The notes under the pieces are model-generated. The model was not told the DNA's origin and searched no databases. It saw only the letters and a program-made list of their open reading frames with translations. A stretch of 64,000 nucleotides of DNA from Apostichopus japonicus (lineage: Eukaryota; Echinodermata; Holothuroidea; Aspidochirotida; Stichopodidae). The position numbers and the translations under genes were made by a program. Shown here piece by piece: positions 59,385 to 64,000 of this stretch. The stretch spans positions 8,074,764-8,138,763 of the forward strand of contig NC_092583.1 of NCBI RefSeq assembly GCF_037975245.1, in the 5' to 3' direction. The stretch's first letter is position 1. Every line of letters starts with the position of its first letter.

Positions 59385-60772
59385 CAGGGAAGTACCCGGG
59401 ATTTCCTGAGTGCCGGTGTGACAGGACTTTTTCCCCCCTGAAAATATTCCCCCCCGGGTGGAGATTTCCTAGGAAATATTCCCCCCCGGGTGGGCATTAT
59501 TCCTAGGAAATATTCCCCCCAACCTGGAAAAATTCCCCCCCACCTTCATGTAATTCTAGTTAATTATATTTTTGTACACCTATCAAGGATATCTCATCAT
59601 GGAACTATAATAAGGAGATTTTAACATTTTTTGGGCATGAACTTGGAATATATCATTCCTGCAATAAGGATATTCAGAGAAAATGTCTTGGGTTAGGGTT
59701 AGGGTTAGGCCTACACTAACAAGGTTAAAGATTATTATCAACTCCAATCAATGTAGATAGTAAACTTCACTGTGGATAAACTTTATTCTGTGAATGATTT
59801 GAAGAAACATGAAGAAACTGATTGAACACCATTGAATTACTCTTCATGCATCATTAGACAAAGTTACCTGGACTTCCTTGATATGAAATTGGATATTGGG
59901 AGTTGGCTACTGATTTTCTCAACTGGCTAAATTGCACCAATCCTTGCAACTAACTGTCCGCTGGCCACTAAAAAAATGTTGCGAATATGTGAAGGATATA
60001 TTCCTAGCGTTTAATTGCCATGAGCAAGCGATCGACCATCTCATCATACACTGAATTTGAGATATCGCCTATTGGAATATAGGAATATTATGAAATTCAT
60101 TGCAAGCTAAAGACTTGCAGGTGCTGGCAGGAAAATTGATCATGCTTATGGTGGGGGGGGTAAATTTTCAGGGTGGAAGGAATTTATCCTAGGAAAAATT
60201 CCCCCCGGGGGGGAAAATTTTCAGGGGGGGAAATTTCCTGTTACACCGGGTATACTGATCGCCGTCCTGGAGGAGGGGTCTAAGGGGGAGGGGGTGTCCC
60301 CTCTACCGATTTTTGAAGGTGCTCAGATGCCAAATGCTGGCACTTGTGTAGCTTTTTACACAAGTACAATTTACATCTTTAAATTTGTTTTAGTGAAATA
60401 CATTACAAACCTGGTAAAAGTTATGTTTGTTTAAAAGAGATTTTACAAGGGACCGATTGAGAGCCGTAAGTTATGTTTCTCCCATGCGTTTACTGATGCA
60501 TTATTTAGTCTGTATGATTTTGGCATCTAGCTACTGTAGGCCCAATTTATGTTGAATATATTGTTAGGAATGTCGGAATTTTAGATGAAAATAGTGCTGG
60601 GCGGGATTCATGATTTTTAAGACAGTGCTGGGCGGGGATGTTTAGTGCTGGGCGATGCCGCCCAGTGCCGCCCAGCGTGGGCACATCCCTGCATCTGCAG
60701 CAGGGTTTATAAATATTCACACATATACTGTGTATACAGTATATGTGCTATAAGGATGTACAGCACTACATC
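59385..60772 (+). mobile_element. Older CAGGGA-ended DNA element, split by a Ginger-like insertion
   Basis: Segments 59385-59416 and 60246-60772 together are an inverted homologue of the element at 61687-62096: CCTGAGTGCCGG, GATCGCCGTCCTGG, GGTGCTCAGATGCC, GTGCTGGGCGG and ATAAGGATGTACAGCACTAC. The left end CAGGGAAGT resembles CAGGGATGT of the other copy. The right end is decayed (TACATCTC) and no clear duplication remains. Without the insertion it is about 555 bp, longer than the second copy, which has lost part of the middle. Confidence 0.78.
59417..60245. mobile_element. Ginger-like DNA transposon, TGTRACAGG ends, CCGG duplication
   Basis: Left end TGTGACAGGACTTTTTCCCC and inverted right end TGTAACAGGAAATTTCCCCC form an imperfect inverted repeat of about 60 bp. 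The 4-bp sequence CCGG flanks both sides (59413-59416, 60246-60249). The homologous element at 61687 has one CCGG at this point, so the duplication is confirmed by an empty site. TGT...ACA ends with 4-bp duplications are known for Ginger-type transposons. The interior (829 bp in total) has no transposase, but has repeated ATTCCCCCC motifs near the left end and a short TTAGGG run (59690-59709). Confidence 0.82.
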
Positions 60773-60779
60773 TCCATCT

Positions 60780-61680
60780 CTGATGTCATGCCATTCATCC
60801 TGGCACAGTCTTTCATTTTGTCCCAGCTCTATACAAACACATATACTGTAATTTACTTCGTTCCCCACTTACCTGTCTCCCCACAATTACCTATGCACCA
60901 CGTTATCTTAACATTTATTCATATCCTTGAATCATCCTGTGTCCTGTTTTAGTCTTCAAGTTATTGATCAGCTTTTTAGAGCATGGATGTGACAGACATG
61001 ACCGACATAATTCTACACAAGCTGCCAGTTGAATAATCCATCTCTTGGAAGACCGCAAAGTACTTGTTCCGACGACAATGTGGTCGATATTCTACAGTAC
61101 CTGTACATGCAGAAGATGAGCAAGCATGGTTGTGTTTTCTTTTTAGAACCAAAGGAAGTGGAACACATCTGCACAGTTCTAGCAGTCTGTGATGGCATAC
61201 ATATATGCACTTGTTTGTTCTTTGAAACCTTTGCTTTCCCATTTAATATTAATATCTAAAGTTGTTATCGATTTGTCCTTGAATTTTAATAAAAAGTGAA
61301 TATTTGCTTTTAAGCCAGTACTATTCATGTCTCCATCGAGAACGCAATTTTCTGCCGGAACATTGCTTTCTTTTGTGGATAAAACGATTACAAATTACAT
61401 TCCGTTTTGATGATTCTAAATCCCTGTTTGGAAAGTGATTCCCATGAACTGAACATTGTCCATTGAAACCTAAAAATGATAAGACTCTCAGAATTCAAGT
61501 CTTTTCGATGAATCACTCTGGCAGTAAGGATTTAGTTTTCACATCTATTTAGAGTATACAGAGGATAACATTTTTACAGTAATTTGTTTTAAAAGTAAGT
61601 AAGTACTGCATTTAAGATGCAAGCATCAGGGAATAACTTGAAGTTTGTTTCTTAAAATTTAGTTCTATGGTCCATGTGTA
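60780..61680. other. Gene-free spacer between the two inverted elements
   Basis: The open frames at 60976-61259 on both strands have no recognisable domain. Confidence 0.35.
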
Positions 61681-61686
61681 CAAGAC

Positions 61687-62096
61687 CAGGGATGTAGTGC
61701 TGTACATCCTTATAGCACATTATAAACATAGTATGTGAACATTAACCCTGCTGCAGGTGCTGGGATGTGACCATGCTGGGCGGCACTGGGCGGCCCCGCC
61801 CAGCACTAAAATTACCACCCAGCACTGTCTTAAAAATCGTGAATCACGCCCAGCACTATTTTCATCTAAAATCCTGACATTCCTAACAATATATTTCACC
61901 AAAAAAATTAAAAATGTAAGTTGTTAGCAAAACTAGTGTTTGTGCTTAAAAAAAAGGTGCCAGCATTTGGCATCTGAGCACCTTCAAAAATTGCAAAATG
62001 TCTCAAAGGGGAGGGGCACACCTCCTCCCGCTTAGACCCCTCTCCCAGGACGGCGATCTGTATACCCGGCACTCAGGAATCCTGGACACATCCCTG
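61687..62096 (-). mobile_element. Non-autonomous CAGGGATGT-ended element, 6-bp duplication
   Basis: Ends CAGGGATGTAGTG and the inverted CAGGGATGTGTCC share nine or ten bases. CAAGAC flanks both sides (61681-61686, 62097-62102). It is 410 bp and an inverted homologue of 59385-60772. Internal GCTGGGCGG/CCGCCCAGC motifs repeat in both directions. Confidence 0.85.
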
Positions 62097-62132
62097 CAAG
62101 ACTGCTGGGTCAGATCCAAAACCTCTGCCAAT

Positions 62133-62690
62133 GTTATGGACGGAATTCACAGAGATAAAGTCCCATAAAAAATAGTGTGAGAGTTAGTATTTGGTGAGGT
62201 ATGCATGATTGATTTAAGTTGGGATACCTCTACCATATTACGGAAAAAAATTAATTGGGTGGTGCAATATTAGTCTGAATATGCAAATTAGGTGTTCGTT
62301 ATGGACGGAATCAGAAAAATGATCAATTCCCACCAACCTTCATAGTGGGTCAAAAGTCTGTGAAGTGTTCAGGATTTCAAAGTTTAAGGTACTTTACATC
62401 ACAGGCCTGGTACCTAAGCTTTATCATACTCCCACTCATAATCTTGAATGTACCTCCATTAACCCACTACCCCAAACCAAAATTCTGTGTTATGGACGGA
62501 ATGTACAACGTTATGGACGGAAGGTTTCGTCCTGATTTAGGATCAACTCTTGAATTGTGAAGTGTGTGTTATAAGTTAATACTTATGGCCAATATGTGTA
62601 ATAATATCAAATAAAATTGAATTTATTACAAGAAGGGAAAGAGCTAGACCTGAAATAGGAATTGTTATGGACGGAATGTTATGGACGGAA
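62133..62690 (+). repeat. Six dispersed identical 13-mers GTTATGGACGGAA
   Basis: The 13-mer occurs exactly at 62133, 62298, 62489, 62510, 62664 and 62678, always on the + strand, with otherwise unrelated DNA between. Spacings are 165, 191, 21, 154 and 14 bp. Identity of the core with unrelated spacers argues against a simple tandem array. It may be a protein-binding motif, for example a subterminal transposase site. No function is established. Confidence 0.85.
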
Positions 62691-62914
62691 AGTATTGAAT
62701 TAGCCTAAAATGAATTGCTATAGCACATGAAAAGTTTCACCCTTGCTGAAGGTACTCATCAGGTGGCTTTCAGCACTATAAGCAGAGGCTGTCAGTACTT
62801 TTCCCATTTGTTTTTTTCACTTTTGTGGCTTCACCCCCTTCAAACAATGCCAATGAAATCAAAGTTTCACCAGTCTGCAAAACTTGTATGAAAGAAAACA
62901 ACACATGCAAATAT

Positions 62915-63495
62915 TTTTTATTTTTTAATTCAAAACACTTTCAGCTGTAACAAGATGAACCTTATTGTTCATAAAGAAAATTAAACCTTGGACCTGTACA
63001 AGGACAGCAATAGCCCTCTTTAATACATTTTATAAAGGTTATGAACGAGAACATCAGTAAACTTTCAACACTTTAACATTACCACAAAAACTGTGGACAT
63101 GGGAGGCCTGTATGGTTGAACAGTCATGAAAATTTGAAATAGACTTTTCAATCTTAACAAAATACATCGATTCATGTTTGTCAAAATTTTCCGTCACCAT
63201 CACGGCTCACAATCTCTTTGAAACTTGTCCCTAATATATTCAACCACCTTTGTTGCAATTCCCACTTTGCTACTTGAAATTGGGAGGACAGGCTGTTCTA
63301 GTTTCCCCATGATCATTCCTAGTGGTATCCAAGATTTGTCTTCAGGTGATGGCCAGAAGAAAGTATTGGTAGGGCCCTTAGGGTGTAGGAAGGAGACATA
63401 GACATCATTATTGTCAACTGATATTTGGTCCACCTTTTCCAACCACCAGTCTCCTTCATACACAAAAACCACATTGCATGAGGATGACAACTTGG
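62915..63495 (-). CDS. Last exon and 3' UTR of an unidentified gene (coding 63490-63200)
   Basis: The - strand frame runs from a stop just beyond 63495 to the TGA at 63200. It reads CNVVFVYEGDWWLEKVDQIS, then FLHPKGPTNTFFWPSPEDKS and WIPLGMIM. The pattern (YegdWWl.kV, then HPKGP..fFWP..eD..WiP) resembles a C-terminal domain I have seen in uncharacterised invertebrate and fish proteins, some of which may be transposon-derived. I cannot name it. A polyadenylation-like AATAAA lies on the - strand near 62920, about 280 bp past the stop. The upstream exon boundary is uncertain: the methionine at 63490 is probably internal, and the rest of the gene would lie to the right. Confidence 0.5.
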
Positions 63496-63499
63496 ATTA

Positions 63500-64000
63500 G
63501 GGTCATTCCGTGTCAAATCACGGATGGCTGTTGCTGCACCCTCTCTAAAAATTCCCAAATGTTTTGTATGATTGGACCATCATGAAATAAGCATATCCTG
63601 AAAATTTCAGTTGCATTGCTTTACAATTGGCCGATTTATCACACTTTGAAATTACGCAATTTGTCGCCACCATGGCATTTTGGCATTTTCTTGACTTTTG
63701 AGGTCTCATTTCTCAGCAATTAAACATTCTACTACCTTTCTATTACAGATGCCTATAGAGTCTATCCCATAGAATAGGAAAATAAAAAATTAGGCTACAA
63801 AAATATTGTCTTGTGGAGTTAGGTCAACTTAAAAGTGTCAAAATATTCGATTTTGTACTTTTCACTAAAAAATGTGCTACTTTTAGTGATGAATTGCTCC
63901 TAAACCATTGCTTCAGGGTACTTGATTCTTTCAGAGGTTATTATGTCTGGTACAACCATTATAAAATAATGATTACAATGCTTTCCTATGATATTTTTGC
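63500..64000. other. Non-coding edge sequence
   Basis: Starts with GGGTCATTCCGTGTCAAATC, which has the look of a repeat or transposon end. The rest is AT-rich with no exon recognised. It may be intron of the gene on the - strand. Confidence 0.35.

Overview
The window is eukaryotic, gene-poor, intron-bearing DNA from a marine invertebrate. I think it is an echinoderm, most likely a sea cucumber. The reasons are long (TA)n tracts, many short poly-C and poly-G runs, dispersed TAGGCCTA-type words, and a TTAA-flanked MITE family whose sequence I associate with holothurian genomes. The species call comes from memory and is not proven by anything in the window. Bacterial features (operons, Shine-Dalgarno sites, CRISPR) are absent.

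Host genes. One intact protein gene is visible: a two-exon SLC35G-like EamA transporter on the + strand (29243-31041), with a 10-codon first exon and an AATAAA downstream. A DNAJC22-like gene (6952-8590, +) is broken by stops and frame changes and has no J domain. The last exon and 3' UTR of an unidentified gene lie on the - strand at the right edge (63490 down to about 62915).

Retroelement relics. A BEL/Pao retrotransposon (- strand, 17981 down to about 14036) keeps gag, protease, reverse transcriptase and RNase H in pieces. It is cut off before the integrase and abuts a 505-bp tandem repeat. A dead LINE reverse transcriptase lies at 42480-43545 (+). Two tRNA-like SINE heads (8970, 21335) and a dispersed family holding a U2-snRNA-like 23-mer (23050, 43677) are also present.

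DNA transposons dominate the middle and right. Five non-autonomous hAT-type elements have exact 8-bp target duplications (25875, 27258, 38537, 41625, 58224). Another group has CA-starting ends and 6-bp duplications (10146, nested 38706, 61687, and a probable older relative at 59385). A Ginger-like element with CCGG duplications (59417-60245) sits inside the 59385 element. Three copies of a TTAA-flanked piggyBac-type MITE (45345, 46824, 57126) and a 606-bp element with 136-bp inverted arms (44726) complete the set. None of the DNA elements encodes a recognisable transposase, so they depend on enzymes encoded elsewhere.

Satellite-like arrays occur at 12895 (505 bp), 32520 (97 bp), 34190 (164 bp), 42287 (21 bp), 46640 (196 bp) and 57677 (125 bp). 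The most notable structural findings are: a 100-bp module shared by three transposon families with different ends; a 135-bp micro-inversion inside a conserved domain at 33619-33785; insertion histories that can be read from paralogous empty sites; and a six-copy 13-mer array at 62133-62690.
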